Of a stretch of DNA of 64,000 bases, positions 22,961 to 34,605 are shown one piece after another. The position numbers and the translations under genes are program-made. The notes under the pieces were generated by a model, which saw only the letters and a program-made list of their open reading frames with translations, ran no database searches and had not been told where the DNA came from. The DNA lies in assembly GCA_026826555.1 (NCBI GenBank), contig JAKSZT010005175.1, positions 2,229,414-2,293,413 of the forward strand, given 5' to 3'. Origin of the DNA: Tolypeutes matacus. Lineage: Eukaryota; Chordata; Mammalia; Cingulata; Chlamyphoridae. Within the stretch, counting starts at the first letter, position 1, and every line of letters starts with the position of its first letter.

Positions 22961-23704
22961 ATGCGGCAGATGGAAGGAATTATTTAGCTTGCAGTTGTAG
23001 ATACTCCTTGTGCTTTGAGATGGGACTTGTCCATCACCATTGTTTCATCATTTTTCCATGGCAAGTCAGAAGAACTGGAAAGTAGTAGTGGGCTGCAACT
23101 CTGCTGGGATTCAGTGCTCATTCAGCTTATGAACAATCCAAAAATTTAAGTATCTGAGAGCTATATTTAATGGGTATATTTAGAATTACAGGTTTAAATG
23201 AAAGAGGTAGAAGAATCATGAGTACAGGAATTATAAATGAATATAAGTTTGTTATACTGAGGAAATAGTTTATCATATATTCCCAAATCAGGCCCACTGA
23301 GTGTATTGATTTTATGAGACCATGTGACTTGCCTTTAGTATCTGGATCTCCCTAGAGCCTCCAGGAGCACTCTTGTTTGAGTCTTTGTTTACTGCACCAG
23401 TTTGTAAAATCTGCTAGAGATCTGTATAAGCATAACCTCAGAAGACCTCCCAACTTGCAATCTCTTAGCCATAAAATGTCTTTTTTATTGAATGTTTCCC
23501 TGTTTTGGTCAAGTTCTTATATCAAATGTATCACTGGTTAGCACTCAGCAAAAATTCCTCAGTGCCAGAAAGACATCCCAGGAAGTCAAGTCTCACAACA
23601 GGAGAAAGGTAGTATGTGCATTTGTTGTCTTTGGCTTATAGAAAGGCTACATTTGAGTAATAAAGATATTTTCAAGAGGTACTTCTTAAGCATTAATTCA
23701 AATT
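22961..23704. other. Unclassified, possibly more L1 3' UTR
   Basis: No open frame or diagnostic motif; it lies between an L1 3' end and the 5' end of L1-E. Confidence 0.35.
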
Positions 23705-24539
23705 AGGATAAAGGGTTGTGGGAAGATGGTGACAGCCTAACAAGTAGAGCTGAGTGCTCTCACAAAAATGGCAGAGAAAGAACCAAAAGCTGTCTGAGGG
23801 ACCTAATTTGGGGGTCAGCAGGCCAGGACAGTTCTACACAACTCCCTGTAGGGTGGGGGATAGAGAGACAAAAACAGCTGAAATGACAAACATGAGTTAC
23901 CAAGCCCCTGTGGTGGCTGGAAAGGGCTTATCTCTCTAAGCCCAAGATATTAAGCTGGGGTAAAACCCCTGGCTCACTGCAGCCAACTGAGATAGGAGCA
24001 GACACCTTTGTCCCTATCAGCTGTTTCAAGGGAGAAGGGAGGGATGTCAGAGTGCTTTTCTTCAGTGAATTCAGTCAGCAGAACAAGCTTTGAATCTCTG
24101 ATCTGAAGATTCAACACAGGGACACAGGAAAGCTGAGACTGAAACACCACTGTGGAAAGATGTGTTGACTAGTGCCATCTGTTGGCCCATCTGAAAATTG
24201 CATGGACAAAAACTTCATGATTCCTTGTCCATCCTCTTAGAGAAAATCTGTGAGCCATTACTAAGTCCCTAGCCTGATTCTGAAAACTTAAGATGGCAAT
24301 TTTAAAGACTGAGAATAAATTGAATCAAATATCAAAGAGCTGAGGAAAAAAAATAGGGAAGACAGAGAAATTAGCCATCAGAGTAATTTTTCCAAAATAT
24401 TCAGATACCTAAAAATCAACAAAAATTACAATCTATACTAGCAAACAAGAAGAGAATGGCTCAGACAAAAACAAAACAAACAAATATCCTGTATTTAAGA
24501 CAATCAATCAGTGATAATCACACAATGCTACTAAATCAC

Positions 24540-25360
24540 TTTAAGAATTTAAAGAAAATATGACTACAGAAGTAAAGGGTGTTAAGAAGACATGGGGTGA
24601 GCATAAAGAATAACTTGAAATACTGCCAAGAAAAGTAACAGAACTTATGGAAATGAAAGATATGATGGCTGAGATTAAAAATAGATTAGAGGCACATACA
24701 AGCAGATTTGAATTCCTTGAAGACAGAATTAGTGATTTCAAAGACAGAACATCTGAACTGGAAAAGACAGGAGAACAAAAAGAGAAGAGAATGTAACAGG
24801 ATCTCAGGGAAATGAATGACAATACAAAACACACAAACACTCTCATTATCAGTATCCCAGAAGGAGAAGAGAATGGAAAAGGGGAAGAAAAATATTTGAG
24901 GAAATAATGACTGAACACTTCCTAACCCTTATAAAGGACATAAATATCAATATCCCAGAAGTATAATGCACCCTAAAGAGAATAAATCTGAATAGACCTA
25001 CTCTGAGATACCTACTATTCAGAAGTACAAATATCAATGATGGGGATTCTGAAAGCAGCAAGAGTAAAGCAAAGCATCACAAACAAGATAAATTTAATAC
25101 AAATAAATGCTGACCTCTCATCAGAAACCATGGAGGAGAGAAGAAAGTGGTATGATATATTTAAAGTACTGAAAGAGCAAAAACTGCCAACCAAGAATTT
25201 TGTATCTGTTAAAGCTGTCCTTCAAAAATGAGGGTCAGTTCAATGTCTTCACAACAAACATACCTGATAGAATATGTTACCAAAAGATCAGATTAGCAAG
25301 AGATACTAAATGGAGTGCTGCAGCATGAAAGGAAAAAGACAAGGGAGAAAGATTTGGAGG
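24540..25360 (+). pseudogene. L1-E ORF1 remnant
   Basis: The frame is broken repeatedly. Recognisable ORF1p pieces are a coiled-coil segment (24660-24800, 'AHTSRFEFLEDRISDFKDR'-like) and the C-terminal part at 25037-25231 with ILKAARVKQSITNKINLIQ, LSSETMEERRKWYDIFKVLK and the PTKNF region. The usual REK in that block is changed to RVK. Confidence 0.65.
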
Positions 25361-25462
25361 AGCGTTTATAAATGAAGATTAGTTAGAAGGATAAACCAAA
25401 GAATAAAATAATAGACAATAGGATGATAAGAGAACAAAGAGCTGAAGGACAAAATAAATGAA

Positions 25463-25478
25463 GAAAATAATGCCTTTA
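25463..25478. repeat. Left target-site duplication of L1-F
   Basis: gaaaataatgccttta here and gaaagtaatgcctcta at 31623-31638 agree at 14 of 16 positions and bracket L1-F exactly at its 5' end and A-rich tail. Confidence 0.75.
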
Positions 25479-26888
25479 GGATGGAGAACAGGACAACCAG
25501 CAAGATGGCAACAAAGTAAGGTGCTCCTAGAATCAACTCCTGCTACAGGGCAGTTAGTAATCACCAAGAGTTATCTAAAGCACTTCTTTGGGGGCTCCAG
25601 GAGACCAGAAGTGCATTCTGCAACATCCTTGAAAGAATGGAAAGAGGAGACTGCCCATCTGCAAAGAAGATTCCTAAGTAGGGCACTCGATGCCTCCAGG
25701 CTGGTGCCCATTCTCCACTGGAGGCCCAAGCCACCTCAGGAGCTATTTATTCTGTGGCTGGAATTGAAAGCTCCACTTCCCAAAAATGGGGGAAGAAGAG
25801 ATGGTTGGGCACCAACTTCAGCTACTGATTATTAAATTTGGTGGGCTAAAGTAAAATCCTAAAAACAGCTAAAATTTGAACCTATCCAAGTTAGAAAAAG
25901 GCCAGTAACTGCCATCTTGACTCTACGCCTGACATGAGGGCCAGGAGGGCTGACTGAAAATCACAGTGCTGGTAGGCACTGGTTATTTTCATCTAGATCA
26001 GATTTCAGCTCTAGCCTTAGCCCCAGGCCCACCTCATGCAGAGAGGCAGCTGTGGGGAGGTGCACCAAACTCTCCGGGAATCTACAGGCCACTCCACAGA
26101 GGCCAGTGATCATCCTACTTTGGCAGCATAAACCACCCCAGGAGCTTTTCTGTGGCAGGAATTGGAAGCTCCATTTCCCAAAACAGGGGAAGAAGAGACA
26201 TTTGGCCACTGATTTCAGCTACTGATTAGTAAATTTGGCTGGCTAAAGTATAACCCTAAGAACAGCTAATGTTTGAACCTGTCCAAGTCAGAAAGAGGCT
26301 CAGATCTGCCATTTTTACTCCACCCCCAGCATGAGGGCAAGCTAGGCTGACTGAAAATCACAGTGATGGTAGACACCTGTTTCTTTTACCAAGATTGGCC
26401 TGCCTTCACAGCCTAAGTCTCAATCCCACCTCTAGCAGGGAGGAAGCTGTCAGGCCCTGCACCAGTCTATCCAGATAACTGCAGGCACATTTGGCAGACA
26501 CAGACTGAATAATTGGAAGTCTACCGAGGCAACTGCATCACCTTGGACCTGCACTGCATAGATTGCTGCCCACACCTGCATATCCATCTCTGCCCCAGGC
26601 AGGGGAGAATGGTGCATGAATTTTAATCAATCTTTCTGGGAAACTGCAGTCTGGGCTTCCATTAGAAGGATTATTCTACACAGCTGTGGCTCTGTCCCTA
26701 CCCCTGGAAAAGGAGAAAGTTGGGGGAAGCTTCCTTGGTCCTTGGGGCAATGAGGGCAGGTTGAGCCTCCTCAACATATAGCACCAACTACATTCTTGGC
26801 ACTTACTACACAACCAACAAGGAATAAAGGGCAGGAAGCCCTAAAGAAAGAGAAAAACAGCACTCAGAATAAATACTCTAGTAAGCCA
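25479..26888 (+). promoter_or_regulatory. L1-F 5' UTR with repeated module
   Basis: About 1.4 kb, moderately GC-rich, with an AAGATGG motif near its start at 25503. Two diverged copies of a roughly 480-bp block are visible: both contain 'ggagct.tt.t.tgtggc.ggaattg.aagctcca.ttcccaaaa', at about 25738 and 26138, each followed by 'tactgattA.taaatttgg.tggctaaagta'. Tandem 5' monomers are known from some mammalian L1 promoters. Confidence 0.65.
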
Positions 26889-27835
26889 GATACCAAGACA
26901 CCAACAAAAATTACAATTCACATCAAGGAAAAGGAAGATATGGCCCAGTTAAAAGGACAAGGTAAGCCTGCAGATGACATAAAGGAGTTGAGACAACTAA
27001 TCAAAGATGTTCAAACAAATCTTCTTAATAAATTCAGTGAGATGGCTAAAGAAATTAAGGATATTAAGAAGACACTGGATGAGCACAAAGAATAATTTGA
27101 AAGCATGTATAGAAAAATAGCAGATCTTATGGGAATGAAAGGTACAATAAATGAAATGAAAAATACACTGAAATCATATAATAGCAGATTTGAGGAGGCA
27201 GAAGAAAGGATTGGTAAACTTGAATAAATGGCCTCTGAAAATGAACATACAAAAGAACAGATGAAGAAAAGATTGGAAAACCTTGAACAAGTTCACAGAG
27301 AACTAAACCCCCACTAAGAGACATGCAAACATACCTGTCATGAATGTCCCAGAAGGAGAAGAGAAGGGAAAAGGAGCAGAAGGAATATTTGAAGAAATAA
27401 TGGTAGAAAATTCCCCAGCCCTATTGAAGAACATAAATATCCATGTCCAAAAGCACAACATACTCCCATCTGAAAAAATCTGAATAGACCAGCTCTGGAA
27501 CACATATAAATCAGAATGTCAAATGCCAAAGACAAAGAGAATTCTGAGAGCAGCAAGAGAAAAGCAATTCATAATACATAAGAGATATGCAATAAGCTCA
27601 ATATGCTGATTTCTCATCATAAACCATGGAGGTAAGAAGACAGTGGTATGATATATTTAAGATACTGCAAGAGAAAAATTTCTAGCTAAGATTCTTTTAT
27701 CCAGCAAGTTTGTCTTTCAAAAATGAGGGCGAGTTTAGAATATTCACAGACAAACAAACTGAGAGAGTTTGTCACCAAGAGACCTGCTTTGCAAGCAATA
27801 GTAAAGGGCATGCTACAGCTTGAAAAGAAAAGACA
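26889..27835 (+). pseudogene. L1-F ORF1 remnant
   Basis: The expected start codon is changed (ATG to ATA at about 26886, compared with MPKHQQK in L1-B). One open stretch reaches 27095 (IKELRQLIKDVQTNLLNKF, then KKTLDEHKE). Later pieces include the C-terminal block near 27640-27800. Stops and frameshifts occur throughout. Confidence 0.7.
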
Positions 27836-28554
27836 GAAGAGAGAGTGGCCTGGAAGAGAGTTTAGAAATGAAGATTATATTAATAAAAGTAACTAAGAGT
27901 ATCAAAAGTGTGGTGAAATAAAATATGAGAGATAAAATACAAATATTCTGGAATAAACTTAACCAATGATGTAAAGCAATTGTATTCAGAAAATTGCAAC
28001 GCATTGTTAAAAGAAATTTAAAAAAAAAGACCTAAATAATTGCAAGAACATTACATGTTCATGGACTGGAAGACTAAATATCATTAAGATGTCAATTCAA
28101 CTCAAATTGATGTACAGATTCAATGCAATCCCAATAAAAATTCCACCAGCATTTTTAAATATATAGAAAACATGATTATCAAATTTATTTGGAAGTGTAA
28201 GGGGTCCTGAATAGCCAGAAACATCTTAAAAAGGAAAAGCAAAGTTTGAAGACTCTTATTTTCAGACTTTAAGTTGTATTCCCTAGCTACAGTGGTAAAA
28301 AACAGCATGGTACTGGCATAAAGAGAGGCAAATAGAGCAATGGAACTGAAATGAAGGTTCAGAAACAGACCCTTACATCAATGGTCAAGTGATTTTTTAT
28401 TTTCCTGTCAAATCCAACAAGCTCAGGCAGAACAGTCCATTAAACAAGTGGTGCTGAGAAAACTGGATATCAATAGCAAAAGAAGGAAAGAGGATGCCTA
28501 GCTCACATCTTATAAAAAAAAAAATAACTGAAAATGAATGAAGAAACTAAATAT

Positions 28555-28570
28555 AAAAGCAAGAACCATA
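28555..28570. repeat. Left target-site duplication of L1-C
   Basis: The 16-mer aaaagcaagaaccata is repeated exactly at 30436-30451, after the A tail of L1-C. Confidence 0.93.
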
Positions 28571-30236
28571 CTTGAACTAATAAATGAGTTCAGCAAAGTG
28601 GCAGTATATAAGATCAACACGCAAAAATCAGTAATGTTTTTGTACACTAGTACTGAACAATCTGAGGAGGAAATCAGGAGGAAAATTCCATTTTCAATAG
28701 CAACAAAAAGACTCGAATACCTACGAGTTAATTTAACCAAGGAAGTACAGGACCTATATGCAGAAAACTACAAAACAATGCTAAAAGAAATTTAAAAAGA
28801 CCTAAACAAATGGAAAGACATTCCATGTTCATGGATTGGAAGAATAAATATCGTGAAGATGTCAATCTTGCCGAAACTGATTTATAGATTCAATGCAATA
28901 CCAATCAAAATCCCAACAGCTTACTTTACAGAATTAGAGAAGGCAATTACCAAATTCATCTGGAAGGGTAAGTGCACCCGAATAGCCAAAAGTATTCTAA
29001 AAAAGAAGACCAATGTAGGAGGAATTTTGCTGCCTGACCTTGAAACTTATTACAAAGCTACAGTGGTCAAAACAGCATGGTACTGGCATAAAGATAGACA
29101 TATCAATCAGTGGAATAGAATTGAGAATCCAGAAATAAACCCTCACCTATACAGTCAACTGGTTTTTGACAAACCTACCAAGCCCACGCTGATGGGAAAA
29201 AATAGTCTCTTCAACAAATGGTGTTGGGAGAGCTGGATATCTATAACCAAAAGAATGAAAGAGGACCCCTATCTCACCCCCTATACAAGAATCAATTCAA
29301 AATGGATCAAAGATCTAAATATAAAAGTCAGGACCATAAAACTACTGGAAGAAAATGTAGGGAAACATCTTCAAGACCTTGTAGTAGGTGGTGGTTTCTT
29401 GGACTTCACACCCAAAGCACGTGCAACAAAAGAAAAACTAGATAAATGGGACCTCCTCAAAATTAAACACTTTTGCACCTCACAGGAATTTGTCAGAAGG
29501 GGGAAAAGGTAGCCAACTCAATGGGGAAAAAATATTTGGAAATCACATATCTGATAAGGGTTTAATATCCAGGATATATAAAGAGATGTTACAACTCAAC
29601 AATAAAAAGACTAATGACCCAATTAAAAAATGGGCGCAAGACTTGAATAGACATTTCTCCGAAGAAGAAATACAAATAGCAAAAAAACACATGAAGAAAT
29701 GCTCAACATCACTCATGATTAGGGAAATGCAAATCAAAACTACAATGAGATATCATTTCACACCTATCAGAATGGCCACTATGAAAAAGACTGAGATCTA
29801 CAAGTGTTGGAGAGGATGTGGAGAGATAGGAACACTTCTTCACTGTTGTTGGGAATGCAGGATGGTACAACCACTATGGAGGACTATTTGGCAGTTCCTA
29901 AAGAAGTTGAATATAGACTTGCCATGTGACCCTGCAATACCACTACTGGGTATATACCCAGAAGAACTGAGAGCAGTGACACGAACAGACATCTGCACAC
30001 CGATGTTCATAGCCACATTATTCACCATTGCCAAAAGTTGGAAACAACCCAGGTGTCCATCAACAGATGAATGGATAAACAAACTGTGGTCTATTCACAT
30101 GATGGAATATTATGCAGCTGTAAGAAGAAATGAAGCCATAAAGCATATGGCAACATGGATGAACCTGTAGGACATTATGTTGAGTGAAGCAAGCCAGACA
30201 CAAAAGGACAAACACTGTATGAATGCATTACTGTGA
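28571..30236 (+). pseudogene. L1-C ORF2 3' portion
   Basis: Reverse transcriptase C-terminal region through the cysteine-rich tail. It reads [20 protein letters not shown], meets a TAA at 28793-28795, continues in the same frame to a TAG at 29510-29512, and then needs a +1 shift near 29530 to continue through [17 protein letters not shown] to MNL at 30170, where a TAG follows. The first two stops and the shift are shared with L1-B; the last TAG (GAG in L1-B) is private. Related older copies read Lys and Gln at the two shared stops. Confidence 0.88.
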
Positions 30237-30435
30237 AACAAATATATTGTGTAATATATTGTTTGATTCACACACACAAAAAAACAAAAAAACAAACAAG
30301 AAAACAACAAAAAAATTTACATGTATCCATTACATTTAATTGAGAAATGTATATATTTATTCATCTGTGTTTACTTTTTAGTTTTTAATTGCTTATGTTT
30401 TCAATTATTAAATGTAAAAAATAAAGTTAAAAAAA
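28571..30435 (+). mobile_element. L1-C, young 5'-truncated L1 (innermost of the nest)
   Basis: It starts abruptly inside ORF2 ([20 protein letters not shown]) and runs through the end of ORF2, a short 3' UTR (about 30237-30430) and an A tail. Exact 16-bp target-site duplications flank it. It is nearly identical to the 3' part of L1-B (54770-56651), which marks it as recent. Confidence 0.93.
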
Positions 30436-30984
30436 AAAAGCAAGAACCATAAAACTTCTAGAAGAAAATATAGGACAATATCTTCAAGACCTGGTGGTAG
30501 GTGGTGGATTCTTAAAGGAGAACAGAGGAAGACTGAGAGGGACTACTGGTATTTAATGTATGTAGAAGTTTTAATTAACTTTAGTTAAAGTGTGAAAATG
30601 TACAGAGTTGATGGTAACACATTACAGTGAGTAACAGCTGGTTTATAAATGGGGATGTGGCTGAAAATGGTAGTCTTGGCATGTAAATGGCAATTGACAG
30701 AAAGCTAGGGCATAATTCAGGGACTGAAGAGCACAGTAAAAACCCAGACGTGGATGAGAATTGTGGTTGATGGTACAGATGCAAGAGTGTCCTTTGCAAG
30801 CTAGAGCAGATGTACATCACTATTGCAGGGTGGTGGGAATGTGGAGAAACATGGGAAAAATATAACTGGAGTGACCTATGGACTGTGGTTAACAGTAATA
30901 ATGTAATATTCTTGCATCTATGCCAAAGATGTACTGTGTTAATAATGGGAGTATGGAAAACATGTGCTAAATATGTGCTATGGA

Positions 30985-31605
30985 CCTGGTAATAATTGTA
31001 TGATATCTTATAATCCATAACAAGTGTTCCACCACAGTGTGGTGTGTTGATAGAGGGGTGTTGTTGGGAATTCTGCATATGTGCATGATTGTTTTGTAAG
31101 TTTAAAACTTCTATTATAAAAATATATTTAATAAATAATAATTAGGTTGGTTGGGGGAAAAATACACCAAATATAATATAAGGACTATAATTAGTAGTAA
31201 GATTTTGACAATATTCTTTCATAATTTGTAACAAATTTCTTACAACATTGCAAAGTGTTGGTAGAGGGTTGATGTAAGGGACCCCTGTATGATGTTATGA
31301 ATGTGCTTTTTAAGTACACAGCTTTTACTATACACTTATTGTTTATGTATGTTAATGTATAAATGATATAAAAGTAATAATAATAGGGTGGGTTGGGGGA
31401 AAATTTGGTTGTTAGCAATATTTTGAGGATGCTCATTAATCATTATTTAAAAATGTTTAACAACAATGCAAGGTATTGGTGGTAGGGTGAAACATGAGAG
31501 CCCTGTATGATGTTATATATATTTGTTTTGTAAGTTCACAACTATTGTTATACACTTATTGTTTCTGTATGTTCATGTATGAGTGATATATTTCAATAAG
31601 TTTTA
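30985..31605 (+). repeat. Three diverged tandem units (~215 bp) in L1-F 3' UTR
   Basis: Anchors 'gtgttgatagagggg' (31043), 'gtgttggtagagggt' (31255) and 'gtattggtggtaggg' (31473) are spaced 212 and 218 bp. Each is followed by 'gtatgatgttat'-like or 'tgcatgattg' and 'ttttgtaagtt.a.aactt..attata' blocks, and two units share 'tatacacttattgttt.tgtatgtt.atgtat'. Confidence 0.75.
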
Positions 31606-31865
31606 AAAGAAGAAAAAAGAAAGAAAGTAATGCCTCTATGGTAATAACACTAAAAGTTAATGTATTTAACTACCCGATTACAAGACATGGACTGATAGAA
31701 TAGATAAAAAAAATATGAGTCATCTATATTTGTCTGCAAGAGACCTACCTCAGATGTAAGTAAGTAACCAGGTTAAAAGTGAAGGGTTGGAAAAATGCAT
31801 TTCATGCAAATAGTAACCAAAAAAAGAACTGGAGTAGACCAGATAAATGTAAAATAACATAATTA

Positions 31866-32649
31866 TAGCATATGAACAATAATTACTCAGTGCAACTGGC
31901 AAATTGTTCCTATGATCAGTATTCTGTAATTTTTTCATACAAAATAAACACTTGCTTCTAATTGAGGAGGGCTGGAGAAGAGGTGTATTTTTGAATGCTT
32001 CATTTTTCTTTAACCCTTTCTTATTCATACTCTTTAATTAAAATAGTCTATCTGGATCAATTTATCATTACTACAGTTGAACAATATTTTGAAATTTTCT
32101 GCCATATAAAACTATGAGTTGGCAAATTGTTATCTGCTATAATTCATTCTAATAAGATGTGAAGATTTCCCAAATAGAAATTTGATTATCTAGAAAGAAG
32201 TATTTCCATTTAGAATGGAAATTAAATGACTAAACCAATAATTTATTTCATTCTTAGAGATTATTATGTCCAATAGTTAGAGCTGTAATATATGAAATAG
32301 ATTTATGTTTTAATTAATTTTTATTATATTTGAATTATTATTTATATTTATAAATTCGTGTTGCTATGCTATCTATTTTTCATAATTGATTATGTTAAAT
32401 CTAATCTGGCATTGCACTCTTGTTTAAAATTTGTAATTTCTTTCTATCTATTTTTCTATTTATTTTACAATTACAATAAAGGACTTCTTAACAGCTTAAA
32501 AATTGGCTAAATTTCATTTTTAAAGGAATAAGTCTCATAAGTACAACATTAAGATAGTGAGCTTGGCATATCGGCCTGTTTTTTGGTTGTTGTTGTTTTA
32601 TTTGTTTTGTTTTCTAGTTTTAGCAAAGGATTTTATTTGCTAATCCATG
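31866..32649. other. No recognisable feature, AT-rich
   Basis: AT-rich, without coding potential or a repeat I can name. Confidence 0.4.
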
Positions 32650-33266
32650 TGTATTAGCAGGCAAAGGGCTGATGATGCAAACTACAAGAATTCTGTTGGC
32701 TTTTATACAAGGTATTTATTTGGGGTAGAAGCTTACAGTCACAAGGCCGTAAAGAGTCCAACTTAAGATACCATATGAAGTACTTTCTCAGTCAAAGTCA
32801 TTTGCTGCATGTTGAACCAATATGGCAGGTGATGTCTGTGAGAGTTCAGCCTTTCTCTACCACGTAAGTTTCTGTGGGCCCAACCTCTCACGATCTCAGT
32901 TGTAGGCTGAAGGGCTCGTCTCTTTCCTGAGGTCAGCTGCTCAGGACTCTGGTCTCTTCAGCTGCAAACTATCAAGTGAATGGCTGTGCTCTCTCCCTGG
33001 GGCTCCAGCTTCCAAAGCTCAACTCTCTGTGTTTCTCCATGTAGTTACTTCCATGTGAGAGTCTGTTTTATCCCCACTAAGGAGTTGAGGACTCAACCCT
33101 GCATGTCCTAATGAAGTGGTGAAGTAAAAGCCCTAATATTTATTTACTAAAATGAAAGTGAAACTTCTGAATCTAAGACAATCTAATATGCCCAGAGCAG
33201 GAGACCAGTTTACAAACACAATCCAAATCTATTTTTGGAATTCATAAGCAATACCAAACTGCCACA
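32650..33266 (-). repeat. Solo MaLR-like LTR
   Basis: TGTATTAG...CTGCCACA, 617 bp, related along its length to the LTRs of the element at 1585-4342; for example 'ggtatttatttggggtagaagcttacag' near 32710. Flanking five bases are ccatg and gcatc, a weak 3/5 match. No internal region is attached, so it arose by LTR-LTR recombination. Confidence 0.8.
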
Positions 33267-33399
33267 GCATCTAAAACAGCAAAATTCAGAAAATATCCAC
33301 CCACTAGAAGCACAGTTCTATAATAAAACATTTTTTAATTAATTTATTTATTATTGTGGGTAAAAATCAAAATTTTCACAATAAATACCAATATTTGTA

Positions 33400-33510
33400 A
33401 AATGATATATAAATATATATGCATATATGTGCATTTGCTTACAAAAATGTTATTTATATATATATATATATAAATATATTTTAATATATAAATATATTAT
33501 AAAAATATTA
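33400..33510. repeat. AT-rich low-complexity / (TA)n tract
   Basis: Runs of ta and ata, including an uninterrupted (ta)n at about 33453-33472. Confidence 0.85.
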
Positions 33511-33780
33511 CATGGAACCCACTGGGATTCCCATGTTGCCCACCTCCCACACCTCCCACCACATCCCACACAAACATCTCCCACAAGTGTGGCCCACCAC
33601 CCTCAATGGACTTACACATCCTGGGGCCTTGCCACCAACCATAGACCACAGTTCACATCGTAGACCACACTCTCTCCCACTCAGTTCTGAGTGGTGTGTG
33701 CTGATTTAAAATGGCCTACATCCGTTGCCACAACGGTACTCAGGACCTTGAAATTAAAGGGGGAAAAGGTATAATAAAAC
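33511..33780. other. C-rich segment of unknown origin
   Basis: A block rich in CCCAC/CCACC on the plus strand, abrupt against the AT tract to its left. It ends with 'ggtactcaggaccttgaaattaaagggggaaaagg'. It may be a repeat fragment; I see no coding logic despite short open frames. Confidence 0.35.
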
Positions 33781-34039
33781 ATTTTAAGTCATCCTTTCTT
33801 CAATATCCAAGGTGTGCTCTTTTATGTTTATCACATTTCAGAGGAAATTGATGTATAGAAATACTGTATGTGAAGGGCACATGACACATTTTATACAAGC
33901 TTCCACTTTGTGGTATACCTCCCTGTCAGTTAAGGGGTGACTTTTTTTTGTTGTTTCCCCATTTTCATAGAAATTTATTGCAAAAGTTTCTCTTCTTTAT
34001 AGCACATAGTTTTAAAAAATCTTTCCTCTCACTCTTCCT

Positions 34040-34605
34040 ACTTCATTTGTAAAAGTACAGAATAGAAGAGTTTCCCCCCCAGATGTGGTTAGAACACTGA
34101 ATGTTGAAGAATATGTGGTTTACTCAAAATTTTTGGGTTATATACCTTGGTATTTACCAAGAAAGTTGAATCTCAAGTTCTATTATGCCACAAAATGGCT
34201 AACAGAAGAGAGGATTTGATCAGGACAGCTATTTATACAAAGCTGAGCCATTCTATGATGGATCAAAACAGGCTTTCTCAAGCATTAATGATATTTAGAC
34301 TTGTAGATCACAAACCCTGCCATTATATTCCAGGCCCAAATAGAGAATATATTTCATAGAGAGCCAGCAGTGTATAGAGATATACAAACAGAATATAAAT
34401 TTGGTGAAGGCACAAAGTAAAGAATCCCAAGAAGTTTTAGGGCTATTTTAATTTAATAAGCAGGTAGTATAGCAACCTAAATACCTCGGCTGTGATCACA
34501 CTAGGAAGTTTTTATGGAATTGCTTGAGCAAAACATGATTGGCAGATGGCGTGCTCTGGCACACTGTGTTACGTGAGCAGCTCCAGCACAAACTTCCCCA
34601 GAGAC
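34040..34605 (-). pseudogene. PRDX6: Likely 3' UTR of the PRDX6 retrocopy
   Basis: The minus strand continues past the stop without a repeat boundary. It has the character of a transcript 3' UTR ('tgccaatcatgttttgctcaagcaattcc', then AT-rich). From memory it resembles the PRDX6 3' UTR. The left limit is uncertain; a C/T run at about 34065-34080 may be near the end. No clean poly-A or target-site duplication was identified. Confidence 0.4.

Larger units (their letters stand above)
25479..31622 (+). mobile_element. L1-F, middle element of the nest (interrupted, internally deleted)
   Basis: The 5' UTR starts at 25479 with 'ggatggagaacaggacaacc' and then 'agcaagatggcaac' (YY1-type motif). ORF1 remnant about 26889-27835, then a jump at about 27945 directly into the middle of ORF2, so the endonuclease and most of the reverse transcriptase are deleted. 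ORF2 is broken at 28570 by L1-C, resumes at 30452 for about 80 bp ('[20 protein letters not shown]') and jumps again into a 3' UTR at about 30520. It ends in an A-rich tail at about 31622. Confidence 0.78.
23705..31865 (+). mobile_element. L1-E, outer element of a triple nest (interrupted)
   Basis: The 5' UTR begins near 23705 ('gggttgtgggaagatggtgac', with an AAGATGG YY1-type motif). An ORF1 remnant follows at about 24540-25360. The copy is broken at about 25478 by L1-F and resumes at 31623 with the start of ORF2 (about 31640: LKVNVFNYPITRHGLIE-like), reaching the '[17 protein letters not shown]' region before it fades at about 31865. The 3' remainder is absent. Confidence 0.75.

Noticed and set aside
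25458..26209. 125- and 82-codon open frames in a GC-moderate stretch
   Set aside because: They lie in the L1-F 5' UTR, which is non-coding; the two modules there explain the similar composition.
30243..30305. Short CA/AAC-rich runs as a separate microsatellite
   Set aside because: The same run is present in the 3' UTR of L1-B (56470-56530), so it belongs to the L1 3' UTR.
33427..33709. Pro/His-rich open frames in the C-rich segment
   Set aside because: They are compositional, with no start context and no recognisable domain.
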